From Methylomonas sp. UP202 (GTDB taxonomy: Bacteria > Pseudomonadota > Gammaproteobacteria > Methylococcales > Methylomonadaceae): DNA of 64,000 nt. The position numbers were made by a program, and so were the translations under genes. How positions within the stretch are numbered: the stretch's first letter is position 1; each line of letters opens with the position of its first letter. Where the stretch lies: positions 1,116,001 to 1,180,000 of the forward strand of contig NZ_CP123897.1 in assembly GCF_029910655.1 (NCBI RefSeq). Reading direction: 5' to 3'. Under the pieces are notes generated by a model, which ran no database searches, was not told where the DNA came from, and saw only the letters and a program-made list of their open reading frames with translations. Positions 48,357 to 56,520 of the stretch are shown in pieces.

Positions 48357-48922
48357 GGTTGTTCTTGCTCCGCCGGTTTGGCTTCGGCGTCCAATTCTTC
48401 GATGCGTAAATTGTGGTTGGTGTAGATACAGATGTCGGCGGCGATGTGCAGCGACTTCTCGACAATGTCGCGGGCGCCGAGTTCGGTGTTCTCGTACAAG
48501 GCGCGGGCCGCGCTTTGCGCGAACGCGCCGCCGGAGCCGATCGCGATGAAATCGTATTCCGGTTCGATCACGTCGCCGGTGCCGGAAATCACCAGGGTGG
48601 TTTTGCTATCCGCGATGATCAACAAGGCTTCCAGCTTACGCAGCGCTCGATCGGTGCGCCAATCCTTGGCCATTTCGACGGCGGCGCGGGTTAGATTGCC
48701 GCGGTGTTTTTCCAGTTTGCCTTCGAAATGCTCGAACAGGGTAAAGGCGTCGGCGGTGGCACCGGCAAAACCGCCTATCACCTTGTCGTGGTAAAGCCGG
48801 CGCACCTTGCGGGCGTTGGCCTTCATCACGGTGTTGCCCAGCGTGACCTGGCCGTCGCCGCCGATCACGACTTTGTCGCCGCGCCGCACGGACAATATGG
48901 TGGTACCTTCGAAACTCGTCAT
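48353..48922 (-). CDS. hslV: ATP-dependent protease peptidase subunit HslV
   Basis: Threonine peptidase of the HslUV protease. The nucleophile Thr lies in [20 protein letters not shown], preceded by a short leader MTSFEG, so unlike E. coli HslV a propeptide of about six residues has to be removed. Also present are [26 protein letters not shown] and [12 protein letters not shown]. The ATG at 48922 gives 189 residues; a TTG 12 bp upstream is in frame. First gene of the hslVU-ubi operon. Confidence 0.96.
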   Translation of the reverse strand: MTSFEGTTILSVRRGDKVVIGGDGQVTLGNTVMKANARKVRRLYHDKVIGGFAGATADAFTLFEHFEGKLEKHRGNLTRAAVEMAKDWRTDRALRKLEALLIIADSKTTLVISGTGDVIEPEYDFIAIGSGGAFAQSAARALYENTELGARDIVEKSLHIAADICIYTNHNLRIEELDAEAKPAEQEQP

Positions 48923-49136
48923 GTTTTCAATCAACGGAACGGGGAAAGCCGAGGATTTTACATGTTCTGGATTGCGATGGGGAGAAGTTTGCTGGGGCTC
49001 GCCGGCCGGCCAAGCGTTGAACTATCGGGCGAAACTGATTAAAGTGAGGCGGCCGGATAGGTGGTGCCGATAACGCTGCCGTAGAGCGGCGGCCGGGACG
49101 GCTTTCGATCATTAGAATAACAACAAGGGGATCAAC

Positions 49137-49583
49137 ATGAGAGGTTCATCAGGCTGGAAATGCGCGGCCTTGCTGTGCGCGGTGTTCTTTTCGGGAGCGG
49201 TAGCGGCGGTAACGCCCGACGAAGAAGAAAAGCAGCAATGTAAAAAACCCAAATTTCGGGACTTCGCGCCCGCGCACATGGCGGAAGTAGCGCCGGGCGT
49301 GCCGTTGTCGTTTCACGTTTCGCCCAACGCCGACCCGTTTACGATCACCGCCGAGGCGCGAGGCGAGAAAATGAAAGTGGATGTTGTCAATAAAAAGACC
49401 TTCTATCTGGTCAATACGACTTTACCGGCGCTGAGCGGCGGGTTTGCCCGAATTCACGTCACCGCGAAAGCCGCCGAAAGCAAGACCATCGCTAGCGGTT
49501 GCCTGGGTCAGGATGGTTGGCTGCTGAAAATCAAGGGGGCCGAGGCGCCCGCGAAAACGGCGGTGGCGCCGGCCGCTCAATAG
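49137..49583 (+). CDS. small secreted protein of unknown function
   Basis: Predicted 148 residues. The N-terminus (MRGSSGWKCAALLCAVFFSGAVAAV) is a clear signal peptide with a likely cut after AVA. The mature part is rich in Lys, Ala and beta-forming residues (PLSFHVSPNADPFTITAEARGEKMKVDVVNKKTFYLVNTTLP), holds two Cys (QQCKKP, ASGCLG) that may form a disulfide, and ends in an Ala/Pro/Lys tail. It could be a small immunoglobulin-like periplasmic domain. The ATG follows AAGGGGATCAAC. Its end overlaps the convergent deaminase gene by seven bases. Confidence 0.7.
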   Translation: MRGSSGWKCAALLCAVFFSGAVAAVTPDEEEKQQCKKPKFRDFAPAHMAEVAPGVPLSFHVSPNADPFTITAEARGEKMKVDVVNKKTFYLVNTTLPALSGGFARIHVTAKAAESKTIASGCLGQDGWLLKIKGAEAPAKTAVAPAAQ

Positions 49584-50041
49584 CGGATTTTGTCGGTTTT
49601 GGCCTGCCAACGGCGGAACGGCAGATCCGGTTCCGCCAGCGGCAGTCGGCGCATTGCGATTTGGCGTTGCTCGGCGGGCTTGCCGATTTCGTCGTAGATA
49701 AAGCCGTCGTCGAAACCGGCTTGGGCGGCGTCCGTCCGGTCGCAGGCGTAATACACCGCCTTTAGTCGCGCCCAATAAATCGCGCCCAAGCACATCGGAC
49801 AGGGTTCGCAACTGGTGTAGAGCGTGCAGTCGGTCAGTTGAAAGTCGCCGAGCGCTCGGCAGGCCAGACGGATCGCCGCGACTTCGGCGTGAGCAGTCGG
49901 GTCCAGGTCGGCGGTCACCCGATTGCCGCTGGCGGCGATGACTCGGCCGTCCCGGATGATCAGCGCGCCGAACGGTCCGCCGCCTTGTTCGACATTGGCG
50001 GCGGCCAAATCCACCGCTTGCTGTAAAAAGCCGGCGTCCAT
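49577..50041 (-). CDS. cytidine/deoxycytidylate-type deaminase (guanine deaminase-like)
   Basis: Predicted 154-residue zinc deaminase with the HAE motif in DPTAHAEVAAIRLA (catalytic Glu) and the PCPMC motif in TSCEPCPMCLGAIYWARL. DDGFIYDEIGKP and the short length fit the guanine deaminase (GuaD)-like branch more than TadA. The ATG shares one base with the metA stop (TAATG), so it is the last gene of the metA operon. Substrate not certain: guanine or another purine or cytosine base. The frame is open far upstream but overlaps metA. Confidence 0.85.
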   Translation of the reverse strand: MDAGFLQQAVDLAAANVEQGGGPFGALIIRDGRVIAASGNRVTADLDPTAHAEVAAIRLACRALGDFQLTDCTLYTSCEPCPMCLGAIYWARLKAVYYACDRTDAAQAGFDDGFIYDEIGKPAEQRQIAMRRLPLAEPDLPFRRWQAKTDKIRY

Positions 50042-51105
50042 TAGAGACCCAGCGGGTTTTCCGGATCGATGCCGGTCATGAACGGCAAACGCCGGTCTTC
50101 GTTGGTGATTTGGTAAACCTTGCCCAGCCAATTGTTGAACACCGCCTTGGCGGAGTCGCGCCACGTAATGTCCAAATGGCTGAGTATTTCCTCCTCGGGC
50201 AGGGCTTTTAGCGGTCTGGCGCCGTGCCGGGCGGCCTTGACCTCCGCTTCGTACTCGGACAGTAGGCGTTGCGTCGCCGGGTCGAAGTAGTTTTCCGGAA
50301 ACGGCGGGTAATCGTCGCGTTCCGTGCGGTAAAACCGCAGTACCTCGCGCTTGTATTCCTTCAGCAGGCTGATGTCGTCGTATTCCGGATGGCCTTGGAA
50401 GAATACGATACGGAAGCCGTCCGGACTGACCGCCAGATGTACGCCCGCCTGATCGCTGGCCACCAATACTTTCAATCCGTGTTTTGCCATGTCCGCTTGA
50501 AAGACTTCGTTGTAGCGCGAGTGCGGTACGTCGAAGCGGGTATTGATTTCGGCCACCAACGGATGGCGGCGGTCGACGACCTTGTGCGAGAACACGCCCC
50601 AGCGTTTGGCGGGCAAGCGGGTGCGTTCCACCCCGTAACAGTGTTGGATCAAGGCATGGGTGGCGAGGCAGGAGCACAGGACCGACGTGACGTTTTGCTT
50701 GGCCCATTCGAAGACTTCGGTCAACGGTCCCCAAAACGCTTCGTCCTGCAAGTGGTCGTGGGTGACGTTGGCGCCGCTGATGATCAATGCATCCAGGCCG
50801 TCCCGCTTGATTTGCTCGAAGGATTCGTAATAGCGCTCGATATGAGCCAGCGCTTCAGGGCCGCGTTCGAGGCCGGCGATCGTGAATGGATGAACGTGAA
50901 ATTGGGCAATCTGATTACAAGCGCCGACCAGCCGGAAAAACTGGCGTTCGGTGGCTTCCAGCGCGGCATCGGGCATGATGTTGAGCAGGCCGATATGCAA
51001 TTCGCGGATGGATTGGTGCACCGCGCGTTCCGGGCTGAGGATTTCTTCGCCCTCGTCTTGCAGGCGGCGGAAGGTCGGCAGTTCGGTGTGAGCAACTAGC
51101 GGCAT
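50041..51105 (-). CDS. metA: homoserine O-succinyltransferase
   Basis: First committed enzyme of methionine synthesis, activating homoserine with an acyl-CoA. Glutamine-amidotransferase-like fold with the catalytic Cys in VLCSCLATHA (near residue 143), RWGVFSHKV, the PHSRYNEV substrate loop and the His of FFQGHPEYD. At 354 residues it is slightly longer than the 309 of E. coli MetA. LNIMPDAALEATERQFFRL is the family's N-terminal motif; acyl specificity (succinyl or acetyl) cannot be read safely. It is 13 bp after the P-loop ATPase gene. Confidence 0.93.
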   Translation of the reverse strand: MPLVAHTELPTFRRLQDEGEEILSPERAVHQSIRELHIGLLNIMPDAALEATERQFFRLVGACNQIAQFHVHPFTIAGLERGPEALAHIERYYESFEQIKRDGLDALIISGANVTHDHLQDEAFWGPLTEVFEWAKQNVTSVLCSCLATHALIQHCYGVERTRLPAKRWGVFSHKVVDRRHPLVAEINTRFDVPHSRYNEVFQADMAKHGLKVLVASDQAGVHLAVSPDGFRIVFFQGHPEYDDISLLKEYKREVLRFYRTERDDYPPFPENYFDPATQRLLSEYEAEVKAARHGARPLKALPEEEILSHLDITWRDSAKAVFNNWLGKVYQITNEDRRLPFMTGIDPENPLGL

Positions 51106-51118
51106 CGCGGCTTAGTCC

Positions 51119-51967
51119 TCATGCGCTTTGACGGGCGATGGCCGAAGCGATCAGTTCGATGAAGTCCTGTTCGTTTTGTACCGTGGCGGTTTCATCGGCG
51201 CTAACCGTGTAGCCGTATTGTTCGGCAATCGCTTCGTAACGCGGTACGCGGGCCTTGAACAATTCCGGGAACACCCAAGTGACGAAGTCGTCCGGCGGAA
51301 TTTGGTCGGTCGAGGCGTAACCGCGTTCGTTCATGAATCGCGCCAGCTTGGCATCGACGAACTCCGGGCGGTAATAGAGCGGTTTCGGGTCTTGCTTGGC
51401 GCGGTCGATGATGGTTTGTTCCAGCGGTGGCGGAATTTTGATGTAGACGATCAACGTGTGCTCGGCTAGCGTTTCGAGAACCTCCGGGCAATCGAGTTCG
51501 CAGACGCTGCCGCCGGCATCGTTCAAGAAATGTTTGTAGCCGTAGATGGCTTCGGCCTTGTGAATGAAATCCGGTACGTCGTTCATCGCCGCGATTTCGG
51601 CTTGATGATGCAATGCCTGGCGGCGCTTGAATTCCGCCTGCGACAGGCCGCCCTTGGCCGGATCGCCGATCTTGCCCAGAAAGCTGGAAACCGGCGCCAA
51701 GTTCTCGACGGTGATGTTGCTACAAATGTAAATCGAGTCGGATTTGAGCAAGTCGCGCAAAAACGGCACGCCCATCGCTTGCTGCTTGATATTGTCCAGG
51801 ATGGGTTCTTCGAGGTATTTGGTGCCGATCCGGTAATCGCCGGAATAGTGGAACCATTTGTCCTTGGGTAGTTTGTTGGACAAGGTGGTCTTGCCCGCGC
51901 CGGACATGGCCAGCAGCGTGATGCTCTTGGATTCCCAGTCCAAGAATTGTTGGGCGGTCATTTTCAT
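51119..51967 (-). CDS. P-loop ATPase/kinase-like protein in metA operon
   Basis: Predicted 282-residue soluble protein with a Walker A motif LLAMSGAGKTTLSNKL (residues 18-33). The fold resembles small-molecule kinases: KWFHYSGDYRIGTKYL follows, a possible Walker B-like strand is LIVYIKIPP (near 175), and acidic pairs are frequent. I do not recognise a defined family. It sits between a small acidic protein (13 bp) and metA (13 bp) in one transcript, which hints at a task tied to homoserine or methionine metabolism, but nothing shows the substrate. Confidence 0.7.
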   Translation of the reverse strand: MKMTAQQFLDWESKSITLLAMSGAGKTTLSNKLPKDKWFHYSGDYRIGTKYLEEPILDNIKQQAMGVPFLRDLLKSDSIYICSNITVENLAPVSSFLGKIGDPAKGGLSQAEFKRRQALHHQAEIAAMNDVPDFIHKAEAIYGYKHFLNDAGGSVCELDCPEVLETLAEHTLIVYIKIPPPLEQTIIDRAKQDPKPLYYRPEFVDAKLARFMNERGYASTDQIPPDDFVTWVFPELFKARVPRYEAIAEQYGYTVSADETATVQNEQDFIELIASAIARQSA

Positions 51968-51980
51968 AAAAGGTGATTGC

Positions 51981-52283
51981 TTAATCCAAAAAATCGCTGA
52001 TATCCAAATCTTCCGAGTCCGGGCGGGCGTGGCGATCGGGATCGGTATAGCCGAGATCGTCGGCCTCCAAATCGTCGAACGGCGCGCTCCAGTCTTCCGG
52101 ATCCTCGATATAGTCTATCGTCGAGTTGTACCAACTTTCGTTGTCGTATTCGCCCAGATCGCCATTGGCGTATTGGACTTCGATGTTGTCGTCGTTGCCT
52201 TCGATGGCGACGACCTTGAAGGTGAGGTTGCTTTCCAAGTCTTTATACCAACGGCCGATCACCGGGTCTGCGATAGTAGTCAT
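51981..52283 (-). CDS. small acidic protein (possibly DUF6763 family)
   Basis: Predicted 100 residues, very acidic in its second half (DLEADDLGYTDPDRHARPDSEDLDISDFLD). The N-terminal part ADPVIGRWYKDLESNLTFKVVAIEGNDDNIEVQYANGDLGEYD looks like a small SH3-like beta barrel. No catalytic residues are evident. It is first in the operon with the P-loop ATPase, metA and deaminase. The family name is from memory and uncertain. Confidence 0.65.
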   Translation of the reverse strand: MTTIADPVIGRWYKDLESNLTFKVVAIEGNDDNIEVQYANGDLGEYDNESWYNSTIDYIEDPEDWSAPFDDLEADDLGYTDPDRHARPDSEDLDISDFLD

Positions 52284-52402
52284 CGTTGCGTCCTCGCTAA
52301 GTGGTTGACCCGCCCAATGATAGCGAGTTTGCCGAGACTGTGCGAGCCGAGTCGCCGGCGAATTCGGTTAGAATGGCGATTTACTCTTGGTCGGTACAGA
52401 TC

Positions 52403-52615
52403 ATGAACGTGGATAGAATCATCGAATTGGAGATCAGGCAGGCGTATCAGGAAGACCTGATACAGGCCCTGAATCAGGTGGTGGCCGGTCAACAAATCCA
52501 GATCGGTAAACTGGAAGAAACTTGCAAGTTATTGCACGACAAGATCAAAAGCCTGGGACATGCTATTAACGATGGCGGCGGAGCGCAGGCGGACGAGCGT
52601 CCGCCGCATTATTGA
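52403..52615 (+). CDS. slyX: SlyX-like protein
   Basis: Predicted 70-residue coiled-coil protein: MNVDRIIELEIRQAYQEDLIQALNQVVAGQQIQIGKLEETCKLL, followed by the conserved HY at the C-terminus (ERPPHY). The heptads run from residue 4 to 50. SlyX is widespread but its function is not known. The ATG at 52403 was chosen because the family begins with the coiled coil; the open frame upstream overlaps the promoter region of the divergent operon. Confidence 0.82.
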   Translation: MNVDRIIELEIRQAYQEDLIQALNQVVAGQQIQIGKLEETCKLLHDKIKSLGHAINDGGGAQADERPPHY

Positions 52616-52616
52616 A

Positions 52617-52635
52617 CCGGCCGGCATCCGGCCGG
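52617..52635. terminator. stem-loop after slyX
   Basis: CCGGCCG (52617-52623) pairs with CGGCCGG (52629-52635) around GCATC, directly after the slyX stop and before the convergent carboxypeptidase gene. It lacks a T tract, so its strength as terminator is doubtful. Confidence 0.4.
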
Positions 52636-52651
52636 GCTGTGCTCGCGCCGT

Positions 52652-53989
52652 TTAGCCGGCCTTGACGTGCCGACGCGGCGTTTCGGCGCTAGCGACCGAT
52701 TTGGCGGTTGGCGGCAATGCCGTGCAATCCAGATTTTTAGAATGCAGTCGCCGGCAGAAATCGCGGCTGTCGTCTTGCGCCAGCCCGGTCCAAACGGTTT
52801 TCCAAAACACGCCGCCCTTGAATTTTTGGCGGACGATACGAGCTTGGCCGGCTTTGGCTAGCGGGCCGAGCGCGCTCCTGGCGCGTTTCAGATTGACGTC
52901 GGCGTCGATCTTGCGCGCGAAATTGCCCATCGCGACCGACCAGGCGCGCTCGCTGGAATGGCTTTTGACGCTGGCCGCGCGGATTTCCTTAACGGCCTTG
53001 CCGCGTTCCGAATGGCCGGGATTGATCCGAATCGGCTCGTAACGGTTGCTGCCGGAGTCGGCGCCCATCTGCTCGGCGCTACCGGCGCAACGATTGGAAG
53101 ACAACTGGAACGGCGGCGGCGCGCCGCTGCCGTCTTGCAGTTGGCTGATGTGGCTGCCGTACAAGCCGCTGGCACTGTTGGTAAAGCCCAGGTCCAGCAG
53201 GTTTTCCATTTGTTGAAAGCGTTCGGCACTACTGTGCGCCCCCAACAACACGCCTATCAAGCGATGGCCGTTGCGTTTGGCCGAGGCGATCAGGTTGTAG
53301 CCGGAGCCGCAAGTAAAACCGGTCTTCAGGCCGTCGGCATCCGGATAGCTTTTCAGAATGCGGTTGGTATTCGGCAGAACCCGGCCCTTGTAGCGAAATT
53401 CGGTCGCCGAGAAAAAACGGTAGTGCTGCGGAAAATCGCGGATCAATGCGGCGGACAACAAGGCTAAATCGCGAGCGCTGCTGATCTGGCCGTCGTCAGG
53501 CAGGCCGCTGGCGTTCTGAAACGAACTGTTATACATGCCCAGCCGATGCGCCGTTTGGGTCATCATCGCCGCGAAATTGCTTTCGGTACCGCCCAGGTGT
53601 TCGGCCAGCACCACCGCCGCATCGTTGGCCGAGCGGGTGGTTACCGCCATGATGGCTTGCTCGACGGTCAGGTTTTGGCCTTGGCGCAAGCCCAACTTGG
53701 AGCTGGGTTGCAGCGAAGCGTGTCGGGATACCGTGACTGTGTCGTTCAGGTGCAGATGACCGGATTCTATCGCCGAGAACGTCATGTAAATCGTCATGAC
53801 CTTGGTTAGCGAGGCAGGATACCAGCGATGCGTGGAGTCGGTTTCGTGAACGACTCTGCCCGTATCGGCATCGATGACGATGGCCGCGTAACGGGCGGCG
53901 GCCGGCGAACCGTGCAGCAGCAGGCAGGCGATTGAGGCGAGGACTAGGTTTAGGCGCGGCACGGTACTCAAGTTCTTACTTTGCTCCAA
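52652..53989 (-). CDS. D-alanyl-D-alanine carboxypeptidase with C-terminal SPOR domain
   Basis: Secreted S11 (DacA-like) penicillin-binding protein that trims the terminal D-Ala of peptidoglycan. A signal sequence (about residues 12-32, ending AAA) is followed by the three active-site motifs SLTK (near residue 60), SAN (near 119) and KTG (near 221). After a low-complexity linker the last 85 residues (ERAWSVAMGNFARKIDADVNLKRARSAL...DSRDFCRRLHSKNLDC) fit a SPOR domain, which binds denuded glycan at the septum. The start is unclear: TTG at 53989, another TTG at 53971 or GTG at 53962 all precede the signal peptide. Confidence 0.88.
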   Translation of the reverse strand: MEQSKNLSTVPRLNLVLASIACLLLHGSPAAARYAAIVIDADTGRVVHETDSTHRWYPASLTKVMTIYMTFSAIESGHLHLNDTVTVSRHASLQPSSKLGLRQGQNLTVEQAIMAVTTRSANDAAVVLAEHLGGTESNFAAMMTQTAHRLGMYNSSFQNASGLPDDGQISSARDLALLSAALIRDFPQHYRFFSATEFRYKGRVLPNTNRILKSYPDADGLKTGFTCGSGYNLIASAKRNGHRLIGVLLGAHSSAERFQQMENLLDLGFTNSASGLYGSHISQLQDGSGAPPPFQLSSNRCAGSAEQMGADSGSNRYEPIRINPGHSERGKAVKEIRAASVKSHSSERAWSVAMGNFARKIDADVNLKRARSALGPLAKAGQARIVRQKFKGGVFWKTVWTGLAQDDSRDFCRRLHSKNLDCTALPPTAKSVASAETPRRHVKAG

Positions 53990-54136
53990 GTAGGTGGTGT
54001 AAGGTTTTGACTGGATTATTTAATCAGAATAATCGCTTTCAAAAAAGGCTTATTTTCGAATCGGTGACCAAATATTCTGGAATTTTTTTGGGCAAGCTTA
54101 GCCGGTTTTTTGCTTGAACAAAAGGGCAATTGCGGT

Positions 54137-54164
54137 TTGTAAATGCTTAAAATTGTTATATTAT
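54137..54164 (+). promoter_or_regulatory. possible sigma-70 promoter
   Basis: TTGTAA (54137-54142) and TATTAT (54159-54164) are 16 bp apart in an A/T-rich stretch, about 70 bp ahead of the acyltransferase start. A second TTGACA at 54184-54189 has no -10 at the proper distance (TATAGT lies 23 bp on). Tentative. Confidence 0.3.
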
Positions 54165-54235
54165 CTAAGCTTGGGGCTGCTATTTGACAAACAGTCTGGG
54201 CAGCAAGGGATCTATAGTCGTCGGGATGGTGTCGC

Positions 54236-55024
54236 TTGATTGAAGAAAAACGTTATTTTGACAATAGTTTTGATGTGTTTCTGGCTGATACGCCCGAGAG
54301 TCTGGAAATCCATTACAACCTCCGGTTTCGGGTGTATTGCGATGAAATGGGCTACGAAGACAAGGAGCGGTTTCCCGATAGATTGGAGAAGGATTATTGG
54401 GATGAAAACGCCGTCCATTTTTTGGTCCGCCATCGCGATAGCGGCTGTTGGCTGGGAGCCATGCGGTTGGTCAAGCCGAGAGGCTATCGGTTTCCGCTCG
54501 AGGATCGCTGCACGCCCTACCAGCCTCTGTCGGTGAATCAATACCGCAACTCGGTGGAAATTTCCAGGCTGTGCGTGCTGCGGGAAGCCCGGCGCTTAAA
54601 CTTGCACAGGCGGCCGGCCAAGGTGTTGGCCAACGGCGAAGTCGATCGGCGTGTCAGTTTCCTGCAAGATTATAAAAACTTGAGCCGTAGCGTGATGTGG
54701 GGTTTATATCGGGCGGCCGTCGTGTATTGCCGGCAAACCGGAATCAGAGACTGGTACATCCTGGTCACGCCGTCGTTGGCGCATGCGGTCAAGCGCGAAG
54801 GCTTTGAAATGACTCAGATCGCCGAACCTTGCGGACTGAACGGCGTGCGTACCGCGTATCGCTTGAGCGTGGCGCATATCCTGAAAAACCCGATATGGGA
54901 ACACGACTACAAGCGCGATTTTCTGCGCTACTCCGAGCTGAACGACGAATTCGCCGCCTATGGTTATCTGCGCAGGCCGCTACGCCAGATCGGCTCGGTT
55001 TCCTATATTCAGCCGCGCTATTAG
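54236..55024 (+). CDS. exosortase-associated N-acyl amino acid synthase-like acyltransferase
   Basis: Predicted 262 residues of the GNAT-like family named PEP-CTERM/exosortase system-associated acyltransferase, related to N-acyl amino acid synthases and autoinducer synthases. Signs are the N-terminal LRFRVYCDEMGYED (as in LuxI-type proteins), HFLVRHRDSGCWLGAMRLVKP, ISRLCVLREARR, a central helical part (LYRAAVVYCRQTGIRDWYILVTPSLAHAVKREGF) and RTAYRLSVAHI. The start is the TTG at 54236, before MIEEKRYF. It stands alone here, with no exosortase gene in the window. It should join a fatty acyl-ACP chain to an amino compound, which one is not known. Confidence 0.8.
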   Translation: MIEEKRYFDNSFDVFLADTPESLEIHYNLRFRVYCDEMGYEDKERFPDRLEKDYWDENAVHFLVRHRDSGCWLGAMRLVKPRGYRFPLEDRCTPYQPLSVNQYRNSVEISRLCVLREARRLNLHRRPAKVLANGEVDRRVSFLQDYKNLSRSVMWGLYRAAVVYCRQTGIRDWYILVTPSLAHAVKREGFEMTQIAEPCGLNGVRTAYRLSVAHILKNPIWEHDYKRDFLRYSELNDEFAAYGYLRRPLRQIGSVSYIQPRY

Positions 55025-55156
55025 AAAAACTATAACGGCGGAAATCGATAGACCGGCAGCTCGGTTGCCGATCATCGATAGAAGAGTGCCGCAGCGCTAG
55101 TCACGGCGTTAGTCCTTGAGCGTTCCGGCTTGCTCGAGCCATTCGGCAAACAGGGC

Positions 55157-55193
55157 GCCAGACGTGCAAACTGGGTTTGCGCGCCTGGCTTTT
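55157..55193 (+). terminator. stem-loop with short T tract downstream of the acyltransferase
   Basis: GCCAGACGTGCAAAC pairs at 13 of 15 positions with GTTTGCGCGCCTGGC around a TGG loop, followed by four T. Some 130 bp after the acyltransferase stop; likely its terminator. Confidence 0.5.
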
Positions 55194-55238
55194 CCGTATC
55201 AACCACCGCCGGCTTGGCGAAACCGTGGTCAAGCGGAA

Positions 55239-56480
55239 TCAATCCTCGCGATGCCGGCCGCGGCGGCATTGACTAAAGGTCGAATCGGCGTTCGCCGAGG
55301 CATCGCGAGCCGCCACGCCGGTGTCCGGGAAGTCGGTGAACAAGCCATCCACGCCTAAATCGAAGTAGTAGCTCATTTCCTGTTGCGGGTCCGCGAAACC
55401 GTAACCACCGGAGTCGTTGCGGAAGGTCCAGCTATGCACCTGCAAACCCTTGTCGTGCGCCATTTCCAGTACGCCGGTACTGCCGTCCACTCGGCGGTCG
55501 TGAAGGTCTATGCTACCGTCGCCGGTACGGTCCACGCCATCGGCCACCGTTTTCACCAGATAAGGTTTCCATGGGCCGATTGCGTCGGCATAGGACTTAA
55601 CGAAATCCAGGCCGGTTTCGCTTAACAAATCCGCAAAAGTGCGCGGGTCGCCGGCTTTGACGAAATCGTAAGGCTGTTTGTAAGGCGGAACCAGCGACAG
55701 CGAACCATCGGCATTGACATCGTCGGCGTCGATCAACTGCACCAAGCGAATGTCGGTTTTCCTGCTCAGATATTGCAGATCGCCGACTTCGAAGGATTGG
55801 ATGAACACCGGTGCGCAGGCGCTGTCGCCGTAGGCGGCGTGCAATTTGGCCAACAACTTGTTTTCGAAGAAATTCCGGCCGAACAGCGGCCGGCGGTTGG
55901 CGGCTTTCAAGTCGGCGTGATAGGTGGAATGCTTGATTTCCGGATAAATGCCGATGGTCCGGCCGGTTTCCCGGCTTTTTTGCTTGGCCAGCGCGATGAC
56001 TTCTTCCAGTGTCGGAATTTCATACAGGCCGTCGTAGGCGGTGTTGGCCGGCCGCGTTTGCGGTAAACGTTCCCTGGCGCGCAGGGTTTTGATCTCGGCC
56101 AACGTAAAGTCGCTGGCAAACCAGTCTTCGTATTCGACACCATCCACCATCCGCTTGGTTTTGCGGCCGGCGAATTCCGGGTGATTGGCCACGTCGGTGG
56201 TGCCGCCTATCATCGGCTCGTGGCGGGCGATCATCTGGCCGTCCTTGGTCAACACCAAATCGGGCTCGATGAAATCGACGCCCATCTCGATTGCCAGCGT
56301 ATAGCCCGCCAATGTGTGCTCCGGCCGGTAACCGGCGGCACCGCGATGGCCGATGACGAGGGGGCTGGTTTGCATGGTGCCGTGATCTCGGTGATAGGAA
56401 TGGGCGGCGGCGGTGCCGGGCCCAGTCAATATAGCCAGGGAAACGGCCGCCGCCGGCAGGTTGTAAAGCATTTTAAACAT
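55239..56480 (-). CDS. glpQ: periplasmic glycerophosphodiester phosphodiesterase
   Basis: GlpQ-type enzyme that hydrolyses glycerophosphodiesters to glycerol 3-phosphate and an alcohol. A signal peptide (residues 1-26, ending AAA) precedes LVIGHRGAAGYRPEHTLAGY with the catalytic His, DFIEPDLVLTKDGQMIARHEP (metal ligands Glu/Asp and second His), IGIYPEIKHSTYH and the C-terminal YYFDLGVDGLFTDFPD. Its 413 residues exceed the 358 of E. coli GlpQ, mainly by insertions in the second half (DGVDRTGDGSIDLHDRR, an EF-hand-like loop). AAGGAG lies before the ATG. It is 40 bp downstream of phoD on the same strand, so both likely share a promoter. Confidence 0.92.
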   Translation of the reverse strand: MFKMLYNLPAAAVSLAILTGPGTAAAHSYHRDHGTMQTSPLVIGHRGAAGYRPEHTLAGYTLAIEMGVDFIEPDLVLTKDGQMIARHEPMIGGTTDVANHPEFAGRKTKRMVDGVEYEDWFASDFTLAEIKTLRARERLPQTRPANTAYDGLYEIPTLEEVIALAKQKSRETGRTIGIYPEIKHSTYHADLKAANRRPLFGRNFFENKLLAKLHAAYGDSACAPVFIQSFEVGDLQYLSRKTDIRLVQLIDADDVNADGSLSLVPPYKQPYDFVKAGDPRTFADLLSETGLDFVKSYADAIGPWKPYLVKTVADGVDRTGDGSIDLHDRRVDGSTGVLEMAHDKGLQVHSWTFRNDSGGYGFADPQQEMSYYFDLGVDGLFTDFPDTGVAARDASANADSTFSQCRRGRHRED

Positions 56481-56520
56481 GTTGGCTCCTTAATTAAGGA
56501 AAGGTGAGCTTCCTAGGAAA

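Noticed and set aside
50042-50734. Extended frame of the deaminase gene through metA
   Set aside because: The added part lies wholly inside metA in another phase; the ATG at 50041 is coupled to the metA stop.
54184-54218. TTGACA...TATAGT as promoter of the acyltransferase
   Set aside because: The spacing is 23 bp, well beyond what sigma-70 promoters use.
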